From: Marinitoga sp. 1197
Lineage (GTDB): Bacteria; Thermotogota; Thermotogae; Petrotogales; Petrotogaceae
Assembly: GCF_001021165.1 (NCBI RefSeq)
Contig: NZ_AZAY01000025.1
Span: forward strand, 41,551-105,550
Length of the DNA stretch: 64,000 nucleotides
Reading direction: 5' to 3'
The notes under the pieces were generated by a model, which was given only the letters and a program-made list of their open reading frames with translations, ran no database searches and had not been told where the DNA came from. Positions 1-10,168 of this stretch are shown piece by piece. How positions within the stretch are numbered: position 1 is the first letter of the stretch; the number at the start of each line of letters is the position of its first letter. A program made the position numbers and the translations under genes.

Positions 1-411
1 GAAATTGCTGAAAGAATAAAAGAGGCAAGAGAATTAGGTGATTTATCTGAAAATAGTGAATATGAAGAAGCAAAAAATGAACAGGGAAAGATTGATTCAA
101 GAATAAAAGAAATTGATTATATATTGGAAAATGCAGAGGTTATTGATGAATCTGAAAGCAATAATGAGGAAGTTAATTTAGGGAATACAGTTATTGTTAA
201 AGATTTAAAAAAGAATATAGAAGAAACCTATAAGATAGTTAATTCACAGGAAGCTGACATATTTTCCAATCCTAAAAAGATTAGTTCAGAATCTCCATTA
301 GGAAAAGCTTTATTAAAGAAAAGAATTGGTGATAAAATAAAGTTTAAAACACCATCAAATAAAGAAAGAGAACTTGAAATATTAGCTATATTAAAATATG
401 GAGGTGCTTGA
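1..411 (+). CDS. greA: Transcription elongation factor GreA (5' end outside window)
   Basis: An open frame runs from base 1 to a stop at 411, giving the last 136 residues of GreA, the factor that enters the RNA polymerase secondary channel and stimulates transcript cleavage in backtracked complexes. The first visible residues ([20 protein letters not shown]) are the end of the GreA coiled coil with its acidic tip. The rest is the FKBP-like C-terminal domain, including the SPLGKALL segment near its end. The gene is followed at once by lysS, whose ribosome site GGAGGTG overlaps the last greA codons, so the two are probably co-transcribed. Confidence 0.93.
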   Translation, partial: EIAERIKEARELGDLSENSEYEEAKNEQGKIDSRIKEIDYILENAEVIDESESNNEEVNLGNTVIVKDLKKNIEETYKIVNSQEADIFSNPKKISSESPLGKALLKKRIGDKIKFKTPSNKERELEILAILKYGGA

Positions 412-412
412 T

Positions 413-1912
413 TTGAGCGATTTAAGAGAGCAAAGATTAAAGTTGATAGAAGAAATTAGAAAAGAAGGAAGGAATCCATATCCTTACAAATTTGAAAAGG
501 ATATGAAAGTTGAAGAAATAAAAGAAAAATACAACAATATTTCTGATGGGGAATTATTAGAAAATGAAATATTTAAGTTTGCTGGTAGAGTGATGTCAAT
601 TAGAAAGCATGGAAAATCTGCCTTTATAGTAATAAAAGATGATACAGGAAGAATACAAGCATATATAAGAAAGGATAAAGTTGCTGACGGAAAATTCGAC
701 GAATTCAAAAAATATATGGATATTGGAGATTGGATTGGAATAGAAGGATTTCCTTTTAAGACGCATACAGGAGAATTAACTTTATTAATATTGGATTTTG
801 AAATTTTGTCAAAAGCATTGAGACCATTACCTGAAAAATGGCATGGACTAAAAGATAAAGAAGTTAAATACAGACAGAGATATGTTGATATGATAGCCAA
901 TGATGAGAGTTTAAAAACATTTGTAACAAGATTTAAAGCTATTAGATATATCAGGGAATTTTTATCTTCAAAGGGATTTATAGAGGTAGAAACACCAACA
1001 TTGCATCCTATTTTAGGTGGTGCAAATGCAAGACCATTTGTAACACATTTAAATGTTTATGATGTTGATATGTATTTGAGGATAGCTCCCGAACTATATT
1101 TAAAAAGGCTTGTTGTTGGTGGAATGGAAAAAATATTTGAAATTGGTAAGAATTTTAGAAATGAAGGTGTTTCTTATAAACATAATCCTGAATTTACGAT
1201 GATGGAATTATACCAAGCATATGCTGATTATAATGATATGATGAAAATTACAGAAGAAGTTTTATCATATGTTGTAGAAAAAATACATGGTACAACAAAA
1301 ATTAATTATCAAGGAGTAGAAATTGATTTCAAACCACCTTTTAAAAGAGTAAAGATGAGAGATTTTATAAAAGAACATCTTGGGGTTGATATTTTAGAGG
1401 ATTCAGATGAAAGAATGATAGAAGTTTTAAAAGAAAATGGGGTTGATATTCAGGTAGAAGATAAAGGGCATTATATAGATGAATTGTGGTCGTTAGTTGA
1501 AAACAAAATAGTTCAACCAACATTTGTCTTGGAACATCCTGTTGAAATATCACCATTGGCTAAACGCCATAGAGAAGATCCAAGAGTTACAGAACGATTT
1601 GAATTAATCATATATGGCAGAGAATTAGCAAATGCATTTAGTGAATTAAATGACCCTGTAGATCAATTACAGAGATTCAAAAAGCAAGTGGAATTAAAAG
1701 AAAAAGGTGATGATGAAGCTCAGATGATGGATCTTGATTTTGTTAGAGCTTTAGAATATGGGTTGCCACCAACAGGTGGTCTCGGAATTGGTATAGATAG
1801 ATTTGTTATGTTCCTTACTAATGCAGAAACAATAAGGGATGTTATAGCTTATCCAATAGTAAAGCCAATGAAATTTGAAGATGAAGAGAAATTAATTGAA
1901 AATGATGAATAA
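413..1912 (+). CDS. lysS: Lysyl-tRNA synthetase, class II
   Basis: Charges tRNA-Lys with lysine. The N-terminal OB-fold anticodon-binding domain (about residues 50-140) is followed by the class II catalytic core, with motif 2 ([20 protein letters not shown]) and motif 3 ([15 protein letters not shown]). At about 499 residues it has the usual bacterial length. I place the start at TTG 413 because GGAGGTG at 400-406 sits six bases upstream; the ATG at 398 has no ribosome site and would include this one in its own coding sequence. It lies directly behind greA. Confidence 0.95.
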   Translation: MSDLREQRLKLIEEIRKEGRNPYPYKFEKDMKVEEIKEKYNNISDGELLENEIFKFAGRVMSIRKHGKSAFIVIKDDTGRIQAYIRKDKVADGKFDEFKKYMDIGDWIGIEGFPFKTHTGELTLLILDFEILSKALRPLPEKWHGLKDKEVKYRQRYVDMIANDESLKTFVTRFKAIRYIREFLSSKGFIEVETPTLHPILGGANARPFVTHLNVYDVDMYLRIAPELYLKRLVVGGMEKIFEIGKNFRNEGVSYKHNPEFTMMELYQAYADYNDMMKITEEVLSYVVEKIHGTTKINYQGVEIDFKPPFKRVKMRDFIKEHLGVDILEDSDERMIEVLKENGVDIQVEDKGHYIDELWSLVENKIVQPTFVLEHPVEISPLAKRHREDPRVTERFELIIYGRELANAFSELNDPVDQLQRFKKQVELKEKGDDEAQMMDLDFVRALEYGLPPTGGLGIGIDRFVMFLTNAETIRDVIAYPIVKPMKFEDEEKLIENDE

Positions 1913-1950
1913 AATTAACCTTATTTAAATATTAAATTCATCTTTATGTA

Positions 1951-1956
1951 TATAAT
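1951..1956 (+). promoter_or_regulatory. Probable -10 box of the rpmB promoter
   Basis: TATAAT at 1951-1956 lies in the short gap after lysS, about 55 bases before rpmB. No clear -35 hexamer is seen. The assignment rests on the motif and its position only. Confidence 0.45.
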
Positions 1957-2010
1957 ATATAAGGTACATTAAATATAATAAATAATAAAATATATAGGAG
2001 GCTGATTAAA

Positions 2011-2205
2011 ATGGCTAGAGTTTGTGAAGTGTGTGGAAAAAGACCAACAGCAGGCAATAGCGTTGCTCATTCTAAAGTAACAACAAGAAGATGGTGGAAA
2101 CCAAATATTCAAAAAGTTAAGGTTGTTTTAGAAGATGGAACAATAAAAAGAATGAATGTTTGTACGAGCTGTTTAAAAGCTGGAAAAGTAAAGAGAGCAA
2201 TATAA
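2011..2205 (+). CDS. rpmB: 50S ribosomal protein L28
   Basis: A 64-residue protein of the large ribosomal subunit, starting MARVCEVCGKRPTAGNSVAH. It keeps two cysteine pairs (CEVC near the N-terminus and CTSC near the C-terminus), so this is the zinc-binding form of L28. The ribosome site AGGAGG lies seven or eight bases upstream. It is monocistronic: its own promoter lies in front and a strong perfect hairpin follows directly. Confidence 0.97.
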   Translation: MARVCEVCGKRPTAGNSVAHSKVTTRRWWKPNIQKVKVVLEDGTIKRMNVCTSCLKAGKVKRAI

Positions 2206-2240
2206 TAATAAAGTCTCGCAAATTGCGAGACTTTATTATT
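2204..2240 (+). terminator. Rho-independent terminator after rpmB
   Basis: A perfect dyad begins in the rpmB stop codon: arms AAAGTCTCGC and GCGAGACTTT, extended by AT pairs on both sides, with a short AAATT loop and a T-rich tail. It can act in both directions. Confidence 0.85.
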
Positions 2241-2461
2241 ATATCCCTAAAATTGATTTTGTTAGAAATATTTTACCAGTGTTTAACCAGCTTACTATTA
2301 GTAAGCTGGTTTTGTGTTATAATAGCATTGAAAGCGGTTAGAAAAATCATATAAATTGAATTATAAAAGAATTGGAATGTGTAAAATATTAACAAATATT
2401 ACTAAAGAAAATTTTAATATTTATTTTTTATATGGAGTATGCATTTAATGAGGTGATTATT
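2241..2461. other. Intergenic region before dnaE: second hairpin and promoter
   Basis: This 220-base gap contains a second hairpin at 2285-2311 (arms AACCAGCTTAC and GTAAGCTGGTT) followed by T residues. An extended -10 box (TGTGTTATAAT, ending at 2323) comes right after it and could drive dnaE from about 140 bases upstream. No credible gene is seen here; the open frame across the hairpin region is a low-complexity shadow of the rpmB end. Confidence 0.5.
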
Positions 2462-4744
2462 TTGAAAATATTAGGTCCTGTTGTAACCTCTAAAACAATT
2501 GGACAATCTTATATTCAAATAAGAGATTTGGTTCCACTGGCAAAAAAATATAATTATTCATCTATTGCAATATTAGAAAACCATCCAAAATCGTGGATAG
2601 ATTTCATACATACATGCAATTTGTATAAGATAAAGCCTATAATATTTTTTGAATATAAAAACAATGTTGCATTACTTAAAAATACAGAAGATCTTAAAAA
2701 AGCTATAAGAATATATAATGGAATGAAAGATAATTTATATTTTTTTTCCAGTAAAAAAATTTTAAGAAAAATAGTATATCCAACGAAAAGATTTTCAGAA
2801 TTAATAAATAATCTTAATGGTGATTATATAAGGAAAAATTACAGTATTGAAAATTATATTGATAAGAAATTATATAATTATATTTTAAGTATAGATACTA
2901 ATTATGATATTTCCAAATTTTTTGTTGACATTCCTAATATGGGTGGATTTAAAAAGTTATATGAAAGTATTCTACCAATAATAAAAAAAATACCGGAAAG
3001 TTATATGGATAGATTGAAATATGAATTAGAAATTATCAGAAAACTAAATGTTTCAGATTATATATTAACTGTAAAAAAGATAATTGATATTGCTAAAGAA
3101 TCTAAAATATTAATAGGACCCGGAAGAGGTTCAGCCGTAGGTTCTTTAATTGTTTATATGCTTGGTATAACATTAATAGATCCGGTAAAATACAATCTTT
3201 ATTTTGAAAGATTTTTAAACGAATCAAGACAGGAATTACCCGATATTGATGTTGATATTGAGTCAGAAAAAAGAGACGTTCTTATTGAAAATTTGGCGAA
3301 AGAATTTAAAGTTGCTCAGGTTAGAACTTATGTAAGAATGAAAAGTAAAAGTGTTTTTAAAAAAGTCAAAAGTATTTTGGGAATAGATTATTCAAATAAA
3401 TTTACAAAAAAAATAAGAGATAAAGAAAATATGAAATTATATAATAAACCGGAAATAAAAGATTTTTATACATTATCTTTTTATCTTGAAGGAATTGAAA
3501 CAGCTGAATCCGTACATGCTGCGGGTGTAATTTTGTCAGATAAAAACATCGAAGATATCATACCACTTGATTTTTCAAGAAACATTCCTGCAACATTATG
3601 GGAGATGGACGAACTAAAGTTAATTGGTATAGAAAAATTTGACCTATTATCTTTAGATACGCTATCTTTATTAAAAAAATTCAACTTTCATTATTCTAAA
3701 GATAAATTTTTCAATTTATCCAATAAAAACGTATATAGTATGATATCAAGAGGTTTAACAGAAGGAATTTTTCAACTTGAATCGAATCTGGCAAAAAAAT
3801 TAACCAGAAAATTAAGACCTAAAAATTTTAATGAATTATATATATTATTGGCATTAAATAGACCAGGTCCTCTGAATTCAGGAATGTTTGATGAGTATTT
3901 AGAAGGAAGTTCGAAAGAGTATTTAAAAAAGATGCTACCGGAAACAAAAGGGGTTATTATATTTCAAGAACAGGTAATGTATCTGGCACAAAAATTAGGC
4001 GGATTGGCAGCACATGAATCTGATAATTTTAGAAAAGCTATTGCCAAAAAGGATATTAAAAAAGTTACAGCATTAAAAGAAAAATTTATTTCGAATGCAG
4101 CAAAAAAAATTGGAGAAAAGGAAGCAAAAGAATTATATAAAAAAATAGAAATTTTTGCTCAATATGCTTTTAATAAATCTCATAGTGTAGCATATTCGCA
4201 TTTGAGTTATTGGATTGCTGAAATAAAAAGTTTATATCCCGAAAGGTTTTATCTTGAATATATAAAGTATAAAGGATTTTCTTTTGATTTGTATAATGAA
4301 ATAAAACTTATGAACATTAATTTATTACTACCTGATATAAATTTTCCATCAGGAAAAATTAAAAAAAGTGTTGTTATACTTCCTTTGAGAACTATAAAAG
4401 GTGTTGGTGAGTTTGTGGAGAAAAAAATTTTTGATGATGTTAATAAGAATGGAAACTATATATCCTTTGAAGACTTTATAAAAAGAACTAAAAATATAGG
4501 AATTACACGAAATATTATAGAACAGATGATTAAAGGAGGAGCGTTTAATAATATTGATAAAAATAGAAGAAAATTATTAAGGAAAATTTCTGAAATAGAA
4601 ATGTATGCTAGCGATTCATCACAAAAAATTCTTTCCAGTGTTTTTGGGGAAAATTTACGAAAAAAAGATAAAAATATAGTAACTTCCAGAAATGATATAA
4701 TTGCATTCGAAAAAGATGCGTTCGGTTTTGCAATTTCCACTTGA
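2462..4744 (+). CDS. dnaE: DNA polymerase III alpha subunit, short DnaE form
   Basis: A family C replicative polymerase of about 760 residues. The palm is clear: GPGRGSAVGSL near residue 220 and the catalytic PDIDVDIE near residue 260. The finger and tau-binding region follows, with FQEQVM and FNKSHSVAYS. The N-terminal PHP region is only about 200 residues and lacks the usual HxH metal motif, so it looks degenerate. The C-terminus ends soon after the helix-hairpin-helix region (IGITRNIIEQMIKGGAFN), so the OB domain is missing. Short DnaE proteins are known in Thermotogota, which also carry PolC; PolC is not in this window. The start is TTG 2462, six bases after GAGGTG. Confidence 0.88.
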   Translation: MKILGPVVTSKTIGQSYIQIRDLVPLAKKYNYSSIAILENHPKSWIDFIHTCNLYKIKPIIFFEYKNNVALLKNTEDLKKAIRIYNGMKDNLYFFSSKKILRKIVYPTKRFSELINNLNGDYIRKNYSIENYIDKKLYNYILSIDTNYDISKFFVDIPNMGGFKKLYESILPIIKKIPESYMDRLKYELEIIRKLNVSDYILTVKKIIDIAKESKILIGPGRGSAVGSLIVYMLGITLIDPVKYNLYFERFLNESRQELPDIDVDIESEKRDVLIENLAKEFKVAQVRTYVRMKSKSVFKKVKSILGIDYSNKFTKKIRDKENMKLYNKPEIKDFYTLSFYLEGIETAESVHAAGVILSDKNIEDIIPLDFSRNIPATLWEMDELKLIGIEKFDLLSLDTLSLLKKFNFHYSKDKFFNLSNKNVYSMISRGLTEGIFQLESNLAKKLTRKLRPKNFNELYILLALNRPGPLNSGMFDEYLEGSSKEYLKKMLPETKGVIIFQEQVMYLAQKLGGLAAHESDNFRKAIAKKDIKKVTALKEKFISNAAKKIGEKEAKELYKKIEIFAQYAFNKSHSVAYSHLSYWIAEIKSLYPERFYLEYIKYKGFSFDLYNEIKLMNINLLLPDINFPSGKIKKSVVILPLRTIKGVGEFVEKKIFDDVNKNGNYISFEDFIKRTKNIGITRNIIEQMIKGGAFNNIDKNRRKLLRKISEIEMYASDSSQKILSSVFGENLRKKDKNIVTSRNDIIAFEKDAFGFAIST

Positions 4745-4760
4745 TTTTATAAAAAAAATG

Positions 4761-4769
4761 TGATATAAT
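4761..4769 (+). promoter_or_regulatory. Extended -10 promoter for rimP-nusA
   Basis: TGATATAAT (TG-N-TATAAT) lies shortly after the dnaE stop and about 80 bases before rimP. This extended -10 form recurs in the window, for example before malE, ybaB, the ECF sigma gene and asnS. Confidence 0.55.
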
Positions 4770-4794
4770 CGCATTGAAATAAATTATTTAAGAT

Positions 4795-4817
4795 GTTCGA
4801 GGGCTTCGCCCTCGAAC
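4795..4817 (+). promoter_or_regulatory. Leader hairpin between the promoter and rimP
   Basis: Arms GTTCGAGGGC and GCCCTCGAAC around a TTC loop form a very stable stem with a C(UUC)G apex. Unusually GC-rich for this genome, it sits downstream of the promoter and upstream of the rimP ribosome site, so it is in the transcribed leader. It is followed by TCTCTTTTA rather than a strong U-run. It could be an attenuator, an RNA-stability element, or a terminator for read-through from dnaE. Confidence 0.5.
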
Positions 4818-4847
4818 TCTCTTTTATTAATAAGGAGGTGTATTATT

Positions 4848-5306
4848 ATGAAAATTGACCTGATAAAAGAAAAAGCTAATGAAATTGCTAAAAGGATGAA
4901 TCTTGAAATATTTGATGTTTCAATGAAAAAAATCAGAAGAAAATTAAAATTAGAAATAATTATTGATAAGTTAGATGGATATATTGGAATTGACGAATGT
5001 GAAAAGTTTTCAAGAGAAATAGAGATATATCTTGATGAAAAAGACATAATAGATAGTTCTTATGATTTAATAGTTAGTTCTCCTGGATTGGATAGGCCAT
5101 TAAGAAATTTAAGAGATTTTATACGATTTAGAGGAAAATTAGCTAAAATAATCTTAAAAGAACGAATACAAAATCGTTCTGTTGTTAAAGGATATATCGA
5201 AAATATAGAGGATAATACTATATTTATAAGAGAAAAAGATGGTGGAAAACTTTTAAATATTCCTTATACAAAAATACTTAGATCAAATTTAGAAATAGAT
5301 TTATAA
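4848..5306 (+). CDS. rimP: Ribosome maturation factor RimP
   Basis: A 152-residue protein needed for assembly of the 30S subunit. It shows the N-terminal alpha/beta domain and the conserved SSPGLDRPLRN stretch (about residues 83-93), then a C-terminal beta-barrel like Sm folds. It has an AAGGAGGTG ribosome site. nusA follows after 15 bases, the classical rimP-nusA operon. Confidence 0.95.
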   Translation: MKIDLIKEKANEIAKRMNLEIFDVSMKKIRRKLKLEIIIDKLDGYIGIDECEKFSREIEIYLDEKDIIDSSYDLIVSSPGLDRPLRNLRDFIRFRGKLAKIILKERIQNRSVVKGYIENIEDNTIFIREKDGGKLLNIPYTKILRSNLEIDL

Positions 5307-5321
5307 AGTGGAGGTGATTAT

Positions 5322-6347
5322 ATGAATGTGGTTTTAATAGAAGCATTAGAAGAATTGGAAAGAGAAAAAGATATAAAAAAAGAGGTTCTTTTAGAAATTA
5401 TCGAAAAAGCAATAGAAAAAGCTTATAAAAATAATTATGAGATGGAAAATGTTGAAGTAATTGTGGACAAAAATCATGGAGAAATCTCAATATATCAACT
5501 TCTTAAAGTTGTTGAAAATGTTGAAAAAGAAGGTGAAGAAATTACTTTAGATGAAGCAAAAAAAATAAGTTCAAAAGTACAATTGGGGGATGTTGTTAAA
5601 AAGAAAATAAACCCGAAGAAAGAATTTAAAAGAATAGCTGCACAAACAGCTAAACAGGTTATAAAGCAAAGTATTAGAGAAATAGAAAAAGAAAATTTAT
5701 ATCATAAATATGCTCCACTTGAGGGTAAAATAACCACAGCAGAAGTATTATTGGTAACAAACGATTATGCGGATATAAGGATTGGAAAATTGGAAACAAA
5801 ATTACCAAAAAAAGAATGGATACCTAATGAAACCCTATATTCTGGAGATATCATAAAAGTTTACATTAAAAGCATTCAAAAAACAACTAAAGGGCCTAAA
5901 ATTCTTGTGACAAGAAATGCACCAGAATTTGTGGAAGAATTATTCAAAATGAATATACCTGAAATTGAAGATGGTATAGTAAAAATAAAAAAAATATACA
6001 GAGAACCCGGAATAAGGAGTAAAATAGCAGTTTATTCAGAAGACCCAAAAATTGATCCAGTAGGTGCATGTATTGGTGAAAATGGTGTAAGAATAAGCCA
6101 AATATTAGATGATTTGAAAAATTTGGAAAAAATAGATGTTATTAGATGGTCAGATAATGTCGAAGAATTGATAAAAAATGCTCTAGCGCCTGCACAGGTT
6201 TTGAAAATTAAATTGGACAAAAAAAATAAAACAGCTTTGGTTCATGTCCCTGAAAATCAATTATCTCTGGCAATAGGTAAGGGTGGTCAGAATGCTCGTG
6301 CTGCAGCGAAGATTACCGGGTGGAAAATTGATATACACACTGTTTGA
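5322..6347 (+). CDS. nusA: Transcription termination/antitermination factor NusA
   Basis: A 341-residue RNA polymerase-binding protein affecting pausing, termination and antitermination. The N-terminal polymerase-binding domain spans about residues 1-100, an S1 domain about 133-200, and two KH domains follow (GACIGENGVRI and LAIGKGGQNARAAAKITGW). The C-terminal acidic repeats of E. coli NusA are absent, as is usual outside Proteobacteria. It is second in the rimP operon. Confidence 0.96.
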   Translation: MNVVLIEALEELEREKDIKKEVLLEIIEKAIEKAYKNNYEMENVEVIVDKNHGEISIYQLLKVVENVEKEGEEITLDEAKKISSKVQLGDVVKKKINPKKEFKRIAAQTAKQVIKQSIREIEKENLYHKYAPLEGKITTAEVLLVTNDYADIRIGKLETKLPKKEWIPNETLYSGDIIKVYIKSIQKTTKGPKILVTRNAPEFVEELFKMNIPEIEDGIVKIKKIYREPGIRSKIAVYSEDPKIDPVGACIGENGVRISQILDDLKNLEKIDVIRWSDNVEELIKNALAPAQVLKIKLDKKNKTALVHVPENQLSLAIGKGGQNARAAAKITGWKIDIHTV

Positions 6348-6451
6348 ATTAAATAAAAGGGAACACAATTTTAATAATATTTAAATCAAAAAGTTTTTTT
6401 TTTGCTGTAAAATTGAATCGAACTAAAATATGAGGAGGCGGATTTTACACT

Positions 6452-6877
6452 ATGTCCCAACAAATATTAAAAAAGGTTCTCAGAGATAAAAAACAAAGGA
6501 TGACTGCACAAAGAGAGCTTATTTTAAAAATATTTATGGAATCAAAAGGAAGATTATTGAGTTTAGATGATGTATATATGAATATCAGAAAGAAAAAAAG
6601 TCATAAAACAAGTAAAATGACAGTAAAGAGGGGTATAGATCTTTTAGAAGAAATAGGTATTATTAGAAAGTTGGATTTTGAAGATGGAACACCAAGATAT
6701 GAATTGATTGAAGATTTTGATGACGCTCCCAGAGTGTTGTTTATATGTGAAAATTGTGGGAAGGCCTTAAAGTTGGATTTGGATAAAGAAAAAATAAGAA
6801 GTATTTTACCATATGAAAATATTGAAATTAAAGATTTCGACTTGAAGATATATGGGATGTGTACTGAATGCAAATAA
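6452..6877 (+). CDS. Fur-family transcriptional regulator
   Basis: A 141-residue protein with the Fur layout: an N-terminal winged helix (RMTAQRELILKIFMESKGRLLSLDDVYMNIRKK), then a dimerisation domain with the two structural-zinc cysteine pairs, CENC and the C-terminal CTEC. The His-rich metal-sensing segment usually seen before the first CxxC is replaced by DDAPRVLFICENC. The regulatory metal site is therefore altered, and iron, zinc or peroxide sensing cannot be chosen from sequence. The ribosome site is GAGGAGGCG. It is monocistronic, followed by a strong terminator. Confidence 0.85.
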   Translation: MSQQILKKVLRDKKQRMTAQRELILKIFMESKGRLLSLDDVYMNIRKKKSHKTSKMTVKRGIDLLEEIGIIRKLDFEDGTPRYELIEDFDDAPRVLFICENCGKALKLDLDKEKIRSILPYENIEIKDFDLKIYGMCTECK

Positions 6878-6902
6878 TACTGCACTTAAGTGCAGTATTA
6901 TT
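6873..6902 (+). terminator. Terminator after the Fur-family gene
   Basis: Perfect dyad with arms AATAATACTGCACTT and AAGTGCAGTATTATT, followed by more T residues. It begins in the stop codon region of the regulator gene. Confidence 0.85.
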
Positions 6903-6968
6903 TTTATCAGATTGAGTTGACATTTTTATAATTAATTAAAGATAAAATCTTTATATTATAATAATTAT

Positions 6969-6998
6969 AAATAGCAGGTAATTACTTACCTGCTATTT
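6969..6998. terminator. Terminator at the end of engB
   Basis: Arms AAATAGCAGGTAA and TTACCTGCTATTT form a dyad that contains the engB stop codon (minus strand). It can serve minus-strand transcripts from lon-engB and any plus-strand read-through. Confidence 0.75.
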
Positions 6999-7571
6999 TA
7001 AATATTTATATATTTCACTTTTTAATAAGCCTATACCTTCGCCAGTTTTTGAAGATACAGGGAAATATAAATATTCTCCATATTTTGATAATTCAGTTTG
7101 TATTATTTTGAGTTTTTTATTTCTTTCTGATTTCTTTAACTTATCGAGTTTTGTAAGAACTATAATAAAAGGTATTTCTAGTTGTCTCAACCATTGTATC
7201 ATTTCAATATCTTTCTTTTGTGGTTCATGCCTATGATCGATTAGCAAAAAGACCATCTGTAATGAAAATCTGTTAGTAAAGTAATCTTCCAATAATTGAG
7301 CCCATTTTTTCTTTTCCTCTTTTGAAACGCTTGCGAATCCATATCCAGGTAAGTCTACAAGATAACCTTTGTTATTTACACTATAAAAATTTATAGATCG
7401 AGTTTTTCCAGGATTAGAACTTGTTTTTGCGATTTTTATACCGAATATTTTATTAAGCAAACTTGATTTTCCAACATTAGATCTTCCGGCAAATGCTATT
7501 TCTGAATTAAGAACAGGAGGATAATCTCCTTTTATATATGCGGTTTTTACTAATTCTATTTTATTAGACAT
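6993..7571 (-). CDS. engB: Ribosome biogenesis GTP-binding protein EngB (YsxC/YihA)
   Basis: A small GTPase of about 192 residues needed for 50S subunit assembly. It has the G1 loop [11 protein letters not shown]3 DLPGYG, G4 TKLDKLK and G5 SSKTGEG. I choose ATG 7571 because GGGGTG sits just before it; the GTG nine bases upstream is part of that ribosome site. The preceding lon gene ends at 7577, and lon-engB adjacency is common in bacteria. Confidence 0.94.
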   Translation of the reverse strand: MSNKIELVKTAYIKGDYPPVLNSEIAFAGRSNVGKSSLLNKIFGIKIAKTSSNPGKTRSINFYSVNNKGYLVDLPGYGFASVSKEEKKKWAQLLEDYFTNRFSLQMVFLLIDHRHEPQKKDIEMIQWLRQLEIPFIIVLTKLDKLKKSERNKKLKIIQTELSKYGEYLYFPVSSKTGEGIGLLKSEIYKYLK

Positions 7572-7576
7572 TTTTA

Positions 7577-9937
7577 TCACCCCAGTAAAGCTATTTTTAA
7601 TACTTCTTCAATATTATTAACTTTATTGACTTTTATTCTTTTTAGAATTTCTTCTGGAATTTTTTCTAAATCTTTTTCATTATCTTTAGGGATTATTACT
7701 TCTTTAATTCCGCTTCTATATGCGGACAATAACTTTTCTTTAATTCCACCTACAGGTAATACTTTGCCCATTAAAGTAATTTCGCCAGTCATAGCAATTT
7801 CATTGTTGACAGGTTTTTTTAATATTGAGGAGATTATTGATGTTGTTAAAGTAATCCCGGCAGATGGACCATCTTTTGGTACAGCCCCTTCTGGAACATG
7901 TATATGAAAATTACAATTTTCAAATTTGTCTTTTAACTTTTCATCAAATTTTTCTATTAATACTTTTGATAGCGTTAATGCTATTTGCGCAGATTCTTTC
8001 ATAACTTCTCCTAATTTACCTGTAATTATGATTTTTCCTTTACCAGAGGTTATAAGCGTTTCAACCTGCAAAATTTCTCCACCATATGCTGTCCAGGCCA
8101 TTCCTGTAGCCACGCCTATTTCGGGTTTTTTTAATTTGTCTGATCTGAAATATGGTGGAGTACCTAAAAAATCAGCTATATCTTTAACTTTAATAGTAAC
8201 TTTATTTTCACCTTCAGCTAATTTTAAAGCAGTTTTTCGCATTAATTTTGCCAGAACACGTTCTAGAGATCTCACGCCAGCTTCTCTTGTGTATTCAGAA
8301 ATTATCTTTTGTAAAGCAGATTTATTCAATTTTATTTGAGAATGTTTTATTCCATGTTCTTCAATTAAACGTGGAATTATATAATCTTTGGCTATATAAT
8401 ACTTTTCAGCATCAGTGTATCCTGAAATATGTATAATTTCCATTCTATCCCTTAAAGCTGAAGGGATTGTATGCAACACATTAGCAGTAGTAATGAAAAT
8501 CACTTCAGAGAGATCAAATGGTATTTCTAAATAATGATCTATAAAACTATTATTTTGTTCTGGATCAAGAACTTCTAAGAGAGCAGAGGCAGGATCTCCT
8601 TGATAAGAAATTCCCATTTTATCAATTTCATCCAGTACAATAACCGGGTTTTTCACATTTAGTCTTTTTATTAATTGAATTATTCTACCTGGCATAGCTC
8701 CCACATATGTTCTTCTATGTCCGCGTATTTCAGCTTCATCTCTTATGCCACCAAGTGAAATTCTTCCGAATTTTCTTCCTAAGGCTTCAGCGACAGATTT
8801 TCCAAGAGATGTTTTACCAACTCCCGGAGCACCTACGAAACATAGAATAGGTGCTTTTGGTTTATCTGTTAATTTTCTTACAGCCAGAAATTCTAAAATT
8901 CTTTCCTTTGGGTCTTTTAACCCATAATGATTTTTATTTAACAATTTTTCAGCTTCTTTTATATCCAGTCTATCTTCAGTTTTATTATTCCAGGGCAAAT
9001 TAATAATCCAATCTAAATACGTTCTAACGACATTAGATTCTGGAGAATATGGCGACATTTTTTCAAGTCTTCCTAGTTCGTACTCCGCTTTTTCTTTTAC
9101 ATAATCTGGTAAATTGAAATTTTCAATCTTATTTTTGATCTCTTTAAATTCTTCATCAGATTCTCCAGAGAGTTCCTCTTGAATAGCCTTTAATTTTTCC
9201 CGTAAATAAAATTCCTTTTGACCTTTTTCAATTTTTTCCCTTACTTTTGATTCTAAAACTTCTTCTATTTCCAATAATTCAATTTCTCTTGCAAGAAATT
9301 CCAATTCTAATTCTAAACGTTTTTTGGGGTGTAACTCTTCCAATAATTCTTGTTTTTCTTCTAGTTCAAGAGGTAAAACAGATGCTATTAAATCACTTAT
9401 AATTTCAGGATCATTAGTATCTTCTAACACCATTATTGCTTCTTGAGGGAATTTTTTTGTTAAACTAATATATTTTTCAAATAAATTTTTTGCTTTTCTC
9501 ACTAGTGCCTCTAAGGTTTTTGTGATTTTATATTTCTTTTCAAGAGGAGTAATTTCAAATTTAAATAGTTCTTCTGTTTCAATAACTTTTTTGAATTTAG
9601 CTCTTTTCAATCCTTCAACTAAAATTTTATACTCACCTTCTGGTGATTTTACTATTTGAACAATTTTTCCAACAGTTCCGATTTTATATAAATCTTCAAT
9701 TTTGGGATTTTCCTGTTCTATATGTTTTTGTGAAACAAAAAAAATCATGTTGTTGTATTTCTCAAGAGATTCTTCAAGAGCTTTTATAGATTTTTTTCTT
9801 CCGATTAACATTGGTAATATGGAATTTGGAAAAATTACTAATTTAGCTCTTGTTGCAATTACTGGTAATTCTTTTGGAATACTTTCCTGAAAAGATTTAT
9901 CTATGAATCTATCTATAGCACTTTTTTTATTATCCAT
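7577..9937 (-). CDS. lon: ATP-dependent protease Lon (LonA)
   Basis: A cytoplasmic AAA+ serine protease that degrades misfolded and regulatory proteins. Domains in order: N-terminal substrate-binding LON domain, a long coiled coil around [36 protein letters not shown] (shown in part), the AAA+ module with Walker [10 protein letters not shown] and Walker [11 protein letters not shown], and the C-terminal protease with catalytic Ser in GPSAGIT and Lys in GGIKEKLL. At about 786 residues it is full length. The start is ATG 9937, preceded by GGAGGT; the upstream ATG at 9976 has no such site. Confidence 0.95.
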   Translation of the reverse strand: MDNKKSAIDRFIDKSFQESIPKELPVIATRAKLVIFPNSILPMLIGRKKSIKALEESLEKYNNMIFFVSQKHIEQENPKIEDLYKIGTVGKIVQIVKSPEGEYKILVEGLKRAKFKKVIETEELFKFEITPLEKKYKITKTLEALVRKAKNLFEKYISLTKKFPQEAIMVLEDTNDPEIISDLIASVLPLELEEKQELLEELHPKKRLELELEFLAREIELLEIEEVLESKVREKIEKGQKEFYLREKLKAIQEELSGESDEEFKEIKNKIENFNLPDYVKEKAEYELGRLEKMSPYSPESNVVRTYLDWIINLPWNNKTEDRLDIKEAEKLLNKNHYGLKDPKERILEFLAVRKLTDKPKAPILCFVGAPGVGKTSLGKSVAEALGRKFGRISLGGIRDEAEIRGHRRTYVGAMPGRIIQLIKRLNVKNPVIVLDEIDKMGISYQGDPASALLEVLDPEQNNSFIDHYLEIPFDLSEVIFITTANVLHTIPSALRDRMEIIHISGYTDAEKYYIAKDYIIPRLIEEHGIKHSQIKLNKSALQKIISEYTREAGVRSLERVLAKLMRKTALKLAEGENKVTIKVKDIADFLGTPPYFRSDKLKKPEIGVATGMAWTAYGGEILQVETLITSGKGKIIITGKLGEVMKESAQIALTLSKVLIEKFDEKLKDKFENCNFHIHVPEGAVPKDGPSAGITLTTSIISSILKKPVNNEIAMTGEITLMGKVLPVGGIKEKLLSAYRSGIKEVIIPKDNEKDLEKIPEEILKRIKVNKVNNIEEVLKIALLG

Positions 9938-10168
9938 ACAATCAACCTCCATTTTTATTGTAAATTTAACATTCATATTAATAAATTAAGACAGAAATAT
10001 GGTAAAATATAAAATTGAGTAAGGTTTAGCAATATACAGTCCGTTATATATTTTAGCACATTAATTATAATTTATTAGGTATTTAAGGTAAAGATAAAGA
10101 AAAAATAAATAGAAGCGTTTATTAAAAAAGTTTATAAAAAAATTGTATATCAAAAAGGTGGGAATGAT

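Noticed and set aside
8248..8436. Plus-strand frames inside the lon gene region
   Set aside because: Antisense shadows of the Lon coding sequence without start signals.
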